Under the pieces are notes generated by a model. The model was given only the letters and a program-made list of their open reading frames with translations. It ran no database searches and had not been told where the DNA came from. A program made the position numbers and the translations under genes. From the NCBI RefSeq assembly GCF_024979315.1, contig NZ_JANLCK010000006.1, forward strand, positions 1 through 64,000: a DNA stretch of 64,000 nucleotides. Reading direction: 5' to 3'. How positions within the stretch are numbered: the stretch's first letter is position 1; each line of letters begins with the position of its first letter. Of this stretch, positions 16,215 through 24,925 are shown piece after piece. The DNA comes from Herbiconiux oxytropis. Lineage in GTDB: Bacteria; Actinomycetota; Actinomycetes; Actinomycetales; Microbacteriaceae.

Positions 16215-16964
16215 CTAGCGGGGCAGGCGGCGGCGTTCCCACGACTGCGCGATGTGCTCGCGCATGGCCGAGCCCGCCGCCTCGGCGTCTCCCGCCACGA
16301 CCGCGTCGAGCACCTGCTGGTGCTCCACGAGGGTGAGCGCGAGCGCCTCGGGGCCGGGTTCGCCGTGGAACCGGGCGTACTCGCTCGCGCGCTGCACGAG
16401 GGTGTGGGCGATCGACTCGGCGAGACGGCTGCCGGAGGTCTCCATGATGACGTCGTGGAAGGCCCGGTCGAGCGCCTGGAAGGCATCCAGGTCGCCGAGC
16501 GCGTCGCGCTGCACCTGGAGCGCCTCGCGGAGGGCCACGACGTCGTCGTCGGTGCGTCGCCTCGCAGCCTCCGCGGTCATCGACGACTCCAGGTCGCCGC
16601 GCACCTGCGCGAGCTCGTCCAGGATGCCGAGGGTCTCGTCGTTCTCGATCATCGACGAGATCACGACCCGGTCGAGCAGATTCCACTCCGAGGGCTGGGT
16701 GACCACGGTGCCGCGGCCCTGCGCCACGGTCACCATGCCCTTCTCCTCGAGTCGCTTCACGGATTCGCGGATGACGGTGCGGCTCACGCCGAACGCGTTC
16801 ACGAGCTCGCCCTCGGGCGGCAGCGGGTCGCCGGGCTTCACCGAGCCGGTCACGATCGCCGTGACGAGGTCGTGCACCACCGCGACACCGAGCCGGGTGG
16901 CGGGCGCCCGGCGCTCGCCGCTCGCGGGGATCCCGGTGCGGGAGGGGGTGCTCGACAGGGTCAT
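16215..16964 (-). CDS. FadR-type GntR transcriptional regulator
   Basis: 249 residues. An N-terminal winged HTH (GDPLPPEGELVNAFGVSRTV, then IRESVKRLEEKGMVTVAQGRG) is followed by an FCD ligand-binding domain with the conserved Asp/His pattern FHDVIMETSGS and EHQQVLDAVVAGDAEAA. FCD-type GntR proteins usually sense sugar acids or other carboxylates, fitting the flanking pathway. The ATG at 16964 has AGGA 7 nt upstream (or a TAGGAT -10 box 6 nt upstream); an in-frame GTG at 16970 is less well placed. It is divergent from the ABC transporter operon and convergent to the SDR gene. Confidence 0.87.
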   Translation of the reverse strand: MTLSSTPSRTGIPASGERRAPATRLGVAVVHDLVTAIVTGSVKPGDPLPPEGELVNAFGVSRTVIRESVKRLEEKGMVTVAQGRGTVVTQPSEWNLLDRVVISSMIENDETLGILDELAQVRGDLESSMTAEAARRRTDDDVVALREALQVQRDALGDLDAFQALDRAFHDVIMETSGSRLAESIAHTLVQRASEYARFHGEPGPEALALTLVEHQQVLDAVVAGDAEAAGSAMREHIAQSWERRRLPR

Positions 16965-17026
16965 GCGCACATCCTAGTAAACTGCCGTCCGCGGCATGGC
17001 AGCGCTAACTATTGCTCATACGTAAG

Positions 17027-17035
17027 ATGTATGAT
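17027..17035 (+). promoter_or_regulatory. ATGTATGAT motif overlapping a -10 box, ABC importer promoter
   Basis: ATGTATGAT includes TATGAT (17030-17035) as -10. Just upstream CATAC (17017-17021) forms a CATAC-N7-GTATG inverted repeat with 17029-17033. It lies between the divergent GntR regulator and the importer genes, the usual place for an operator serving both. Confidence 0.6.
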
Positions 17036-17097
17036 CTGATAGCTCCACCGCTCGACCACAGCGGATCGACAACGACGCCGACATGAAGGACTCGCTC

Positions 17098-18453
17098 ATG
17101 GCAGGACAGCACCGCCGCAAGGCCGCCCGCATACTCGCGACCGCTACGGCCGCCCTCACGGTGGCGGCTCTCGCCGGCTGTGCCGGCGGATCCGGCGAGG
17201 TCAACAGCGACTACGGCTTCGCCACCGCCGACCAGGAGGATGGCAGCACCATCACCGTCTGGGTCGACGCCGCGCGCGAGCCCGTCGCCAAGGCCTTCGA
17301 GGAGGCCAACCCCGACGTGCCGATCTCGATCGAGACCTACGACGGCAACGCCGGCGGCTCCGGCTCGTTCCAGACCAAGGTCGCGCTCTTCGACCAGTCG
17401 GGCGAGGGCTGGCCCGACGTCGTGTTCTCCACCCAGACCAACGACGCGTCGTGGGCCGCCAAGGAGACCAACGGCGTGCAGGCCTTCGCGGCCCCGCTGA
17501 ACAAGGGTTACTTCAGCGACGACTTCCTCGCCGGGTTCACGGATGGCGCCAACGACCCCATGACGGTCGACGGCTCGGTCTACGGTCTGCGCAACGACCT
17601 CGCGCCCGTGGTGCTCTGGTACAACCAGAAGCTCCTCGACGAGTTCGGCTACGAGATCCCCACCACGTGGGAGGAGTACGAGGCAATGGGCGAGAAGCTC
17701 GCCGCCGAGCACCCCGGCTACATCCTCGGCTCGATCGGCGACTCGTTCGTGGGCACCTACGTCTACTACTGGGGAGCACAGGCCCCCATCTTCGCCCTCG
17801 ACGGCAACACCTTCTCCTCCGACTTCGACGACCCGCACTCGGTCGCCATGACGGAGCTGCTCGACGGCATGGCCGCCAACGGCACCCTCGTGCAGGACAG
17901 CGTGTTCAGCGCCCCGTTCGTGGAGAACTACTCCGACAAGATCGTCGCCATGCCGGGGCCGGCATGGTACGCCGGGGCCCTCTTCCAGAACCCCGACAGC
18001 GTCAACGCCGAGCCCGGTACGTTCGGTGCAGCCGATCCGCTCTACTGGGAGGGCGAGGACGAGGTCACCGGCAACGTCGGCGGCGGCGTCTGGTACGCCT
18101 CCAGCCACTCGAAGAACCTCGACGCCGTCGAGACCTTCCTCGAGTTCGCCACCTCCTCCGAGGAGTCGGCCGAGCTGAACTCCGGTCTCCCCGCCTACGA
18201 CGAGGCCGCCTCCACCTGGCTCGACGCCCAGGCCGAGAGCGCTTTCTTCGCCGGCGACTTCAAGGCCGCCGTGCAGAAGGCCGCGGGCAGTGTCTGGGGA
18301 GGCTGGGGCTTCCCGAGCTTCAGCCCGGAGACCGCGTACGCGGCGGTCGTCGTGCCCGCGCTCGCCGAGGGCAAGACCATCGCGGACGTCGTGCCCGAGT
18401 GGCAGGAGCAGATCCTCAACGAGGCCCAGGTCCAGGGCTACACGGTCGAGTAG
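17098..18453 (+). CDS. CUT1 ABC transporter sugar-binding lipoprotein
   Basis: 451 residues. Signal peptide of lipoprotein type with lipobox AALAGCAGG (Cys28 as lipidation site). The mature part is a family-1 extracellular solute-binding protein: TITVWVDAAREPVAKAFEEANPDV at the start and VYGLRNDLAPVVLWYNQKLLDEFG, IPTTWEEYEAMGEKL further on. Expected to bring a mono- or disaccharide to the permeases that follow. The ATG at 17098 has AAGGA (17086-17090) 7 nt upstream; the ATG at 17083 has no ribosome site. No ATPase gene is present, so a shared MsiK-type ATPase encoded elsewhere is likely. Confidence 0.87.
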   Translation: MAGQHRRKAARILATATAALTVAALAGCAGGSGEVNSDYGFATADQEDGSTITVWVDAAREPVAKAFEEANPDVPISIETYDGNAGGSGSFQTKVALFDQSGEGWPDVVFSTQTNDASWAAKETNGVQAFAAPLNKGYFSDDFLAGFTDGANDPMTVDGSVYGLRNDLAPVVLWYNQKLLDEFGYEIPTTWEEYEAMGEKLAAEHPGYILGSIGDSFVGTYVYYWGAQAPIFALDGNTFSSDFDDPHSVAMTELLDGMAANGTLVQDSVFSAPFVENYSDKIVAMPGPAWYAGALFQNPDSVNAEPGTFGAADPLYWEGEDEVTGNVGGGVWYASSHSKNLDAVETFLEFATSSEESAELNSGLPAYDEAASTWLDAQAESAFFAGDFKAAVQKAAGSVWGGWGFPSFSPETAYAAVVVPALAEGKTIADVVPEWQEQILNEAQVQGYTVE

Positions 18454-18498
18454 CCGCACGGTCCAGCAGCCATACGGTCCAGAAGATAGGCGAGCATC

Positions 18499-19446
18499 AT
18501 CACCACGACAGCCCAGATCACGGCCCCGGCCGTCGAGCCCCTCCAGGAGGAGGCTCGGCGGCCGGGCCGCCGGCGCCGCAAGCCCGACGCGAGCCAGACC
18601 CGCATCGGCTACATCTTCTCCAGCGGCTACGCCATCCTGCTCGTCGCGTTCGGCATCGTGCCCGCGATCTACGCGGTCGTGCTCGCGTTCACGAAGAACG
18701 GCGCCTTCGTCGGCATCGACAACTTCGTGAAGGTGTTCGCCGACTACCGCTTCTGGCCCGCGGTGCAGCACGTGGCGCTGTTCGTGGCGATCTGGCTCGT
18801 CTCGCTCACGCTGCTCGTGGTGCTGCTGGCGCTGCTCGTGCACGCCATCCGGGTGCGCTGGCTGTCGTCGGCGTCGCGGTTCCTGTTCTACATCCCCGGC
18901 GCGCTGGCCGGAGCCTCGAGCGTCATGCTCTGGCTGTTCCTGCTCGACCCCGCGGTGAGCCCGGTCGCGGGCATCCTGCAGCTGTTCGGGTTCGAAACCT
19001 TCGTGCAGACCGTCTCGATCGACAACCTGCCCGTCATCTTCACGCTCATCGCCTTCTGGGCGGGAGCGGGTGGCTGGATCATCATCATGTACGGCGCGCT
19101 CAACAACATCCCCGTCGAGGTGATGGAGGCGGCGCGCATCGACGGAGCCGGCCCCATCGGCACCGCCTGGCACATCCAGATCCCGCTCATGCGCAAGTGG
19201 ATCTCCTACATGGCGGTCATGTCGCTCGCCGCCGGCACCCAGCTGTTCGTCGAGCCGCGCGTGCTCTCGCAGGCGTCCAAGGGCGTCGTGCCGCCGGACT
19301 ACTCGCTCAACCAGCTGGCCTATCTCTTCGCCTTCCGCCAGAACGACTTCAACGGATCCGCGGCCATCTCGCTGCTGCTCCTCGTGGTCGCGGCCGGCCT
19401 GTCGGCGCTGTTCGTCTTCCGTGGAGGTCTCTTTGAGCGCGAGTGA
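18499..19446 (+). CDS. CUT1 ABC transporter permease 1, with no conventional start codon
   Basis: About 315 residues if read from 18499. Six hydrophobic segments and the EAA loop EAARIDGAGPIGTAWHIQIP identify a MalF-like permease. The frame is open from 18490 (after TAG at 18487) but has no ATG, GTG or TTG until GTG 18658, which falls inside membrane helix 1 (GYIFSSGYAILLVAFGIVPA). Residues encoded before it (TTTAQITAPAVEP... RRRRKPDASQTRIGY) look like a normal cytoplasmic tail, so translation probably begins near the two ATC codons at 18496-18501, with AGGCGAG just upstream, or the sequence carries an ATG-to-ATC change. Overlaps the next gene. Confidence 0.75.
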   Translation: MTTTAQITAPAVEPLQEEARRPGRRRRKPDASQTRIGYIFSSGYAILLVAFGIVPAIYAVVLAFTKNGAFVGIDNFVKVFADYRFWPAVQHVALFVAIWLVSLTLLVVLLALLVHAIRVRWLSSASRFLFYIPGALAGASSVMLWLFLLDPAVSPVAGILQLFGFETFVQTVSIDNLPVIFTLIAFWAGAGGWIIIMYGALNNIPVEVMEAARIDGAGPIGTAWHIQIPLMRKWISYMAVMSLAAGTQLFVEPRVLSQASKGVVPPDYSLNQLAYLFAFRQNDFNGSAAISLLLLVVAAGLSALFVFRGGLFERE

Positions 19447-20365
19447 ACGACTCACCGTGAAAACGGATGCGCCGCGCGGCTCGCGCAGCCTGACCCCCGG
19501 CCCCGGCCGGTGGATCGGGCGGGTGCTCGCCTGGAGCGTCATCGGCGTGTTCCTGCTGTTCTTCGTGGTGCCGATCGCGTGGCTCATCCTGGCGCCCACC
19601 AAGACCGCCAGGCAGCTGCTGCTCGACAACCCGTTCAGTTTCGGCGGCTTCGAGACCCTCGCCGCCAACTGGGGCGAGCTCATGGCGTTCCAGAACGGCA
19701 TCGTCTGGGTCTGGCTCGGCAACGCCACCCTCTACACGGGCGTCGCGCTCGTGATCACCCTCGTCGTGAGCATCCCCGCCGGCTACGCGCTCGCCATGGT
19801 GGAGTTCCGGTTCCGCCGGGCGCTGCTCGTCACGACGCTCATCGTCATGCTCATCCCGAACACGGCGCTCGTGCTGCCGATCTTCCTCGAGCTCAGCGCA
19901 CTGAAGCTCGTGGGCACGCCGCTGTCGGTCATCCTGCCGTTCTCGTTCTTCCCGTTCGGGGTGTACCTCACCTACATCTACTTCTCCACGGCGGTCTCGC
20001 GCGATCTGCTGAACGCCGCGCGCATCGACGGCGCGGGGGAGTTCAGGGTGTTCGCGCAGGTGGCGATGCCGCTCGCGACGCCCGTGATCGCGCTCGTGGG
20101 CTTCTTCAGCCTCGTCGGCAACTGGAACAACTACTTCCTGCCGTTCGTCATGGTGCCTGGTCGCAAGTCGCCCATCCAGGTGGGGCTCGCGGAGCTGCTG
20201 TCGAATGTGCCGCTGTTCAATCCCACGACCGCCGGATCGGTCACGATCTCGCTGCCGGTGCTGGCTCTCGCGACCATCCTGTCGGTCGCGCCCGTGCTCG
20301 TGATCTTCTTGTTCTCGCAGCGCTTCCTCGTGAGCGGCCTCACGGCTGGCGGCACGAAGGAGTAG
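19433..20365 (+). CDS. CUT1 ABC transporter permease 2
   Basis: About 310 residues with six membrane helices. The EAA loop reads NAARIDGAGEFRVFAQVAMP and the end QRFLVSGLTAGGTKE is the standard MalG-type C-terminus. The TTG at 19433 is favoured: GGAGG lies 5 nt before it and the reading overlaps the stop of permease 1 by 14 nt. A GTG at 19457 is an alternative, whereas the GTG at 19421 overlaps that ribosome site. Partner of the lipoprotein at 17098 and permease 1. Confidence 0.83.
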   Translation: MSASERLTVKTDAPRGSRSLTPGPGRWIGRVLAWSVIGVFLLFFVVPIAWLILAPTKTARQLLLDNPFSFGGFETLAANWGELMAFQNGIVWVWLGNATLYTGVALVITLVVSIPAGYALAMVEFRFRRALLVTTLIVMLIPNTALVLPIFLELSALKLVGTPLSVILPFSFFPFGVYLTYIYFSTAVSRDLLNAARIDGAGEFRVFAQVAMPLATPVIALVGFFSLVGNWNNYFLPFVMVPGRKSPIQVGLAELLSNVPLFNPTTAGSVTISLPVLALATILSVAPVLVIFLFSQRFLVSGLTAGGTKE

Positions 20366-20408
20366 CGGCACTGGATTCTCGGGGGTGGATTCCCCGCGCT
20401 GGGTCGTG

Positions 20409-20619
20409 TAATGTTGGTCAGTCGGCTCTGGACACCGCGAGTTGCATCGCGGAAGGGTTTGTAAGTCTGGTGGGCCGGTTTCCCAGTCAGTGCGCAGATG
20501 CGCTGGTCACTGGTGAACGTCGCGTACGACACGGCCCCGGATAGCAGATAGCCGGGTTCTGGAAATCACTCCCAGCGAGCGCTGGGGTGTGCGCACTTCG
20601 AGATAACCCGGAAAGAACC
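20409..20619 (+). promoter_or_regulatory. Promoter and ~200-nt structured leader of the DEAD-box helicase
   Basis: A TAATGT -10 box at 20409-20414 would start transcription near 20421, leaving about 200 nt of untranslated leader. The leader has strong hairpins: CCGCGA/TCGCGG at 20435-20452 with a 6-nt loop, and CCCAGCG/CGCTGGG at 20571-20586 with a 2-nt loop, the latter ending 33 nt before the ATG. Long leaders are common on cold-induced RNA helicase genes; I do not recognise a named RNA family here. Confidence 0.55.
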
Positions 20620-23064
20620 ATGCCCAAGAACAACAAGTCCGGCGGCTTCAAGCCCGCCAAGAACTACGAGCCCCGCACCCCCGGCAAGGGCGGCCCCAAG
20701 GCCGGCAGCCGGAGCCCCAGCCACCGCGGCTACCGCCCCGAGTCCGACGAGTCACCGCGCAAGCAGCGCTGGAGTGCCGACGACCGGTCGGCTCGCGGTG
20801 CTGCCCCGAGCAGCCGCGGCACCGACCGCCCGGAGCGTGGTGGCTACGGCGATCGTCCCGAGCGTGGCGGCTACCGCGGCAACGATCGCAGCGAGCGCAG
20901 TGAGCGTCCGTCGTACGGCGACCGTCCGGCGCGTGGTGGCTACGGCGACCGCCCGGCGCGCGGTGGCTACGGCGACCGCCCGGAGCGCGGTGGGTTCCGC
21001 GGCAACGACCGCAGCGACCGCAATGACCGCAGCGAGCGTCCGTCGTACGGTGACCGCCCTGAGCGCGGCTCGTACGGTGATCGCCCGGCCCGCGGTGGCT
21101 ACGAGCGCCCGAACCGCGAGAACGGCTTCAACAAGTCGGGCACCGGTACCGGCCGCTCCGAGCGTCCCGCCTACGAGCGCGGCGACCGCGGCGAGCGCCC
21201 GGCGTACAACCGCGGCGAGCGTCCCTCCTACGAGCGCGGCGAGCGCCCCGCGTACAACCGCGACGAGCGTCCGGCGTACGGCCGCGACGAGCGCGGCGGG
21301 CGCGGCGGCGCCCCGGCCCGCACCGACCGCCAGAAGTGGAACGACGCCCGCAACGAGGAGCGTCGCGCCGCCGTGGCGGCCGAGCGCGCTGCCGGCAAGA
21401 CCGGCAAGGCCCCTCGCGTCGACGAGAACGGCTTCAACCGTTCGACCCGCCCCGAGAAGGACTTCCGCCCCGCCGAGCGCACCGAGCGCCCCAAGCGCTC
21501 GTGGGACCGCGACGACCGCGCCCCGCGCACCAACGACTACCAGCGCCCTTCGGTCGACCGCACCGAGCGCCCGTCGCGTTCGTTCGATGATCGCCCGAAG
21601 CGCAGCTTCGACCGCGACGACCGCGCGCCGCGCACGAGTGGGTACGACCGTCCGGCGCGCCGCGACGACGACCGGCCCGCGCGCTCGTTCGACGACCGCC
21701 CGAAGCGCTCGTTCGACCGCGACGACCGCGCATCCGGAGCCGACCGCGCCGACCGCTCGTCGAACTTCTACCCGAGCCGCGACTCCAAGCCCGTCTACGG
21801 CAGCAACCACGGCGACGACGACGTGGTGCTCGAGCGCCTCGAGGCCACGGCCACGCTCGCCGAGGAGGTCGAGGGTGTGAGCTTCGGCGATCTCGGTCTC
21901 GGCGGCAACATCGTGAAGGTGCTCGCCGAGCTCGGCGCCGAGAGCCCGTTCCCCATCCAGGCCGCCACCATCCCCATGGTGCTGCAGGGCAAGGACGTCC
22001 TCGGCCGAGGCCGCACCGGCTCCGGCAAGACCATCGCGTTCGGCGCCCCCCTCGTGGAGCGCCTGCTCGAGAACGGCGGCGGCGCCAACCGCAAGCCGGG
22101 CCGCAAGCCCCGCGCGCTCATCCTCGCCCCCACCCGCGAGCTCGCCCTGCAGATCGACCGCACGGTGCAGCCCATCGCCCGCTCGGTCGGCCTCTTCACC
22201 ACCCAGATCTACGGCGGCGTCTCGCAGCACCGCCAGGTGGGCGCGCTGCAGCGCGGCGTCGACATCATCATCGGCACCCCCGGCCGCATCGAGGATCTCA
22301 TCGAGCAGCGCCGGCTCGACCTCTCCGAGGTCACCATCACGGTGCTCGACGAGGCCGACCACATGTGCGACCTCGGGTTCCTCGAGCCGGTGCAGCGCAT
22401 CCTCCGCCGCACCAAGGACGGCGGCCAGAAGCTGCTCTTCTCCGCGACACTCGACAAGGGCGTGGCGAAGCTCGTCGAGGAGTTCCTCGTGGAGCCGAGC
22501 GTGCACGAGGTCGCGGGTGAGGACCAGGCGTCCTCCACCATCGACCACCGCGTGCTCATCGTCGAGAGCCGCGACAAGAGCGACGTCATCAAGCAGCTCG
22601 CCGACCGCGAGGGCAAGACGCTCATCTTCTCCCGCACCCGCGCCTACGCCGAGATGCTCGCCGAGCAGCTCGAAGACGCCGGGTTCCCGGCGACGAGCCT
22701 GCACGGCGACCTCAACCAGGCCAAGCGCACCCGCAACCTGCAGATGCTCACCTCTGGCCGGGTCAACGTGCTCGTGGCCACGGATGTCGCAGCCCGCGGC
22801 ATCCACGTCGACGACATCGACCTCGTCATCCAGGCGGATGCCCCGGACGAGTACAAGACCTACCTGCACCGCGCCGGCCGCACCGGCCGCGCCGGCAAGA
22901 AGGGCACCGTCGTGACGCTGATCGGCCGCAGCCGCGGTCGCCGCATGCACGAGCTGCTCGGCCGCGCCGAGATCGAGGCCGAGATGGTCACGGTCGTGCC
23001 GGGCGACGAGATCCTGCGCGACATCTCCGCCGACACCGACGTGACCTCGCAGGGCACGAAGTAG
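20620..23064 (+). CDS. DEAD-box RNA helicase with long disordered Arg-rich N-terminus
   Basis: 814 residues. The core (about 420-800) has all superfamily-2 motifs: Q motif (FPIQAATIP), motif I GRTGSGKT near 465, APTRELALQ, GTPGRIEDL, DEAD near 577, FSATLDKG, IFSRTRAYAE, ATDVAARGIHVDDIDLVI and HRAGRTGRAG. It should remodel structured RNA (ribosome assembly or mRNA decay). The first ~415 residues are low-complexity, built of RPERGGYGDR-, RPAYNRGER- and SFDRDDRAPR-like repeats, rich in Arg, Asp, Gly and Tyr. RGG-like tails are usually C-terminal in RhlE-type enzymes; here the tail is N-terminal. ATG 20620 with GGAAAG upstream. Confidence 0.9.
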   Translation: MPKNNKSGGFKPAKNYEPRTPGKGGPKAGSRSPSHRGYRPESDESPRKQRWSADDRSARGAAPSSRGTDRPERGGYGDRPERGGYRGNDRSERSERPSYGDRPARGGYGDRPARGGYGDRPERGGFRGNDRSDRNDRSERPSYGDRPERGSYGDRPARGGYERPNRENGFNKSGTGTGRSERPAYERGDRGERPAYNRGERPSYERGERPAYNRDERPAYGRDERGGRGGAPARTDRQKWNDARNEERRAAVAAERAAGKTGKAPRVDENGFNRSTRPEKDFRPAERTERPKRSWDRDDRAPRTNDYQRPSVDRTERPSRSFDDRPKRSFDRDDRAPRTSGYDRPARRDDDRPARSFDDRPKRSFDRDDRASGADRADRSSNFYPSRDSKPVYGSNHGDDDVVLERLEATATLAEEVEGVSFGDLGLGGNIVKVLAELGAESPFPIQAATIPMVLQGKDVLGRGRTGSGKTIAFGAPLVERLLENGGGANRKPGRKPRALILAPTRELALQIDRTVQPIARSVGLFTTQIYGGVSQHRQVGALQRGVDIIIGTPGRIEDLIEQRRLDLSEVTITVLDEADHMCDLGFLEPVQRILRRTKDGGQKLLFSATLDKGVAKLVEEFLVEPSVHEVAGEDQASSTIDHRVLIVESRDKSDVIKQLADREGKTLIFSRTRAYAEMLAEQLEDAGFPATSLHGDLNQAKRTRNLQMLTSGRVNVLVATDVAARGIHVDDIDLVIQADAPDEYKTYLHRAGRTGRAGKKGTVVTLIGRSRGRRMHELLGRAEIEAEMVTVVPGDEILRDISADTDVTSQGTK

Positions 23065-23080
23065 GCCTCCGCCGCACCGC

Positions 23081-24055
23081 ATGACCTCCGTCAGCACGCC
23101 GATCGCCGGCCGCCTGCCCCTCTGGGCGGCGGTCGGCGTCGCCGTCGGGTGCGGCGTGCTCATGGCCACCCAGTCGCGCGTCAACGGCGAGTTCGGCCGG
23201 CGGCTCGGCGACGGCTACACCGCCGCTGCCCTCAGTTTCACGGTGGGGCTCGTGATCGTGGTGGTCATCGTGGCGCTCACGCCCTCGGCGCGGCACGGGG
23301 TGCGGCAGGCCTTCGCCGAGGTGCGTGCCGGGCGGCTTCCCGGCTGGATGCTGCTCGGTGGTGTCGGCGGAGCCGTCTTCGTGCTCACGCAGAGCCTCGC
23401 CTCAGCTCTCGTCGGCGTCTCGCTCTTCACGATCGCGTTCATCGGCGGCCAGACCATGAGCGGTCTCGTGGTCGACCGGATCGGATTCGGGCCGGGCGGC
23501 CGACGCTACCTCACGGTGCGCCGTGTGCTCGGCGCGGGGATCGCGCTGGCCGTGGTGGTGTGGTCGGTGGCCGCGCACATCGATCCCGAGGTCCCGGTGT
23601 GGCTCCTCCTGCTGCCGTTCGGAGCCGGCGTCGTGCAGTCGGTGCAGCAGGCCGCCAACGGGCGGGTCGCCGCAGCCGCCGGATCGGCCGTGAGCTCGAC
23701 GCTCTTCAACTTCGTCGCCGGGGCGAGCGTGCTCGTGCTGGTCGCGCTGGTGCACGCGCTCCTCGTGGGCGGGTTCCCGGCCTCGCTCCCCGCGCTCGTG
23801 TCGGCCGACTGGTGGCTCTACCTGGGCGGTCCGCTCGGCGTCACCTTCATCTTCGGGCTGGCCACCGCCGTGCGCGTCACGGGGGTGCTGCTGCTCGGGC
23901 TGTGCTCGATCTCGGGGCAGCTCGTCGGCTCGATCGCCATCGATCTCATCGCCCCCGGCCAGGGCCACGGCGTCGACTGGACCACCCCCATCGCGGCGGC
24001 GCTCGTGGTGGTCGCGGTGCTCGTGGTCTCGCTGCCCTCCCGCGGCCGCCCCTAG
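23081..24055 (+). CDS. DMT-superfamily transporter, YdcZ/DUF606 type
   Basis: 324 residues with about ten helices arranged as two similar halves. Each half starts with a small-residue helix holding an N.R or N.. motif: GVLMATQSRVNGEFGRRLG and GVVQSVQQAANGRVAAAAG; both are followed by the LSFTVGL or LFNFVAG type helix. This pattern is the duplicated DUF606 (YdcZ) branch of the drug/metabolite transporters. Substrate unknown. It begins 16 nt after the helicase stop and may be transcribed with it. Confidence 0.82.
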   Translation: MTSVSTPIAGRLPLWAAVGVAVGCGVLMATQSRVNGEFGRRLGDGYTAAALSFTVGLVIVVVIVALTPSARHGVRQAFAEVRAGRLPGWMLLGGVGGAVFVLTQSLASALVGVSLFTIAFIGGQTMSGLVVDRIGFGPGGRRYLTVRRVLGAGIALAVVVWSVAAHIDPEVPVWLLLLPFGAGVVQSVQQAANGRVAAAAGSAVSSTLFNFVAGASVLVLVALVHALLVGGFPASLPALVSADWWLYLGGPLGVTFIFGLATAVRVTGVLLLGLCSISGQLVGSIAIDLIAPGQGHGVDWTTPIAAALVVVAVLVVSLPSRGRP

Positions 24056-24070
24056 GGGCGCGGGCGGGGG

Positions 24071-24925
24071 TCAGCCGGCGGCGGCGTGGCCTACGCGCCA
24101 GTAGCCGACGAAGCTGATGTCGCTCTTCGCCATGCCCTGCGCCACCAGGTGGCGGCGGAGACCCGTGGCGAGAGCCGACTCGCCTGCGAGGTAGGCGTAG
24201 CCGCGACCCTCGGGGAGGGTGAGCGCGCTCGCCGCCTCGAGCGCGAGCCGCCCGGGCACGTGATCGTGGGACGCACCCGCACCCGCACCCGCACCCGCAT
24301 CCGCTGCTCGGGGGAGCCAGTGCACCTCGACGCCGGCGGGGGCGTCGAGGTGCTGCGCGTCGGCGGCGTTGGGCAGCTCCACGAAGGCGTGCCCGCGCGC
24401 GTCTCGGGGGAGCGAGGCGAGGATGCCGGCGGCCGCGGGCAGTCCCGTCTCGTCGACGGCGATCAGGTGCCAGGCGGGTTCGTGCGCCGGCGGGTAGGCG
24501 ACGCCCTGGTCGAGGATGCCCGCGGTGTCGCCGGGCGCGGCCGACGCGGCCCAGTCGCTGGCCGGGCCCGATCCGGAACCGTGCACCACGAAGTCGACGT
24601 CGAGCTCCGGATGCGCGAGCGCGGCACCCGCGGGGCGGAAGGCGCGCACGGTGTAGTTGCGCACGTAGGGCCGCTGGTCCTTGGGCATGCGCAGGAACTG
24701 GGCGTACCAGAGAACGCTCGAGCGGGTCGGCAGCCGCAGCGCCTGCTGCCCGGCGCGCGGCAGGAACAGCCGGAACCACTGGTCGTGCCCGAGCGGCTCG
24801 AACAGCCGCAGCGACTCGCCGCCGAAGGTCACGCGCACCATGTTCGGGGTGACCCGCTCGGTGCGCACCACCTCGGCGAGGATGACGTGCGGATCCTTCG
24901 GCTTGGCCTGCTTGAAACGACTCAC
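24071..24925 (-). CDS. Siderophore-interacting protein (FAD-dependent ferric reductase)
   Basis: 284 residues. N-terminal FAD-binding barrel with the flavin motif VRNYTVRAF, preceded by PNMVRVTFGGESLRLFEPLGHDQW-type strands; a C-terminal NAD(P)H-binding half contains AGESALATGLRRHLV and ends with FVGYWRVGHAAA, the usual SIP ending. SIPs reduce ferric siderophores in the cytoplasm to release iron. An Ala-Gly repeat occurs before the last third (AGAGAGAGAS). GTG 24925 with GGAGG 5 nt upstream overlaps the EcfT stop by 4 nt, so it is translated with the ECF transporter and shares its iron-box promoter. Confidence 0.88.
   Translation of the reverse strand: MSRFKQAKPKDPHVILAEVVRTERVTPNMVRVTFGGESLRLFEPLGHDQWFRLFLPRAGQQALRLPTRSSVLWYAQFLRMPKDQRPYVRNYTVRAFRPAGAALAHPELDVDFVVHGSGSGPASDWAASAAPGDTAGILDQGVAYPPAHEPAWHLIAVDETGLPAAAGILASLPRDARGHAFVELPNAADAQHLDAPAGVEVHWLPRAADAGAGAGAGASHDHVPGRLALEAASALTLPEGRGYAYLAGESALATGLRRHLVAQGMAKSDISFVGYWRVGHAAAG

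Noticed and set aside
21100-21740. CRISPR-like or satellite repeats in the helicase gene
   Set aside because: The repeats are in-frame, irregular in length, and encode an Arg/Asp-rich disordered protein region; there are no spacers.
20752-23184. 810-residue Ala/Val/Arg-rich frame antisense to the helicase
   Set aside because: It is the complement of the repeat region and helicase motifs; no start context or domain.
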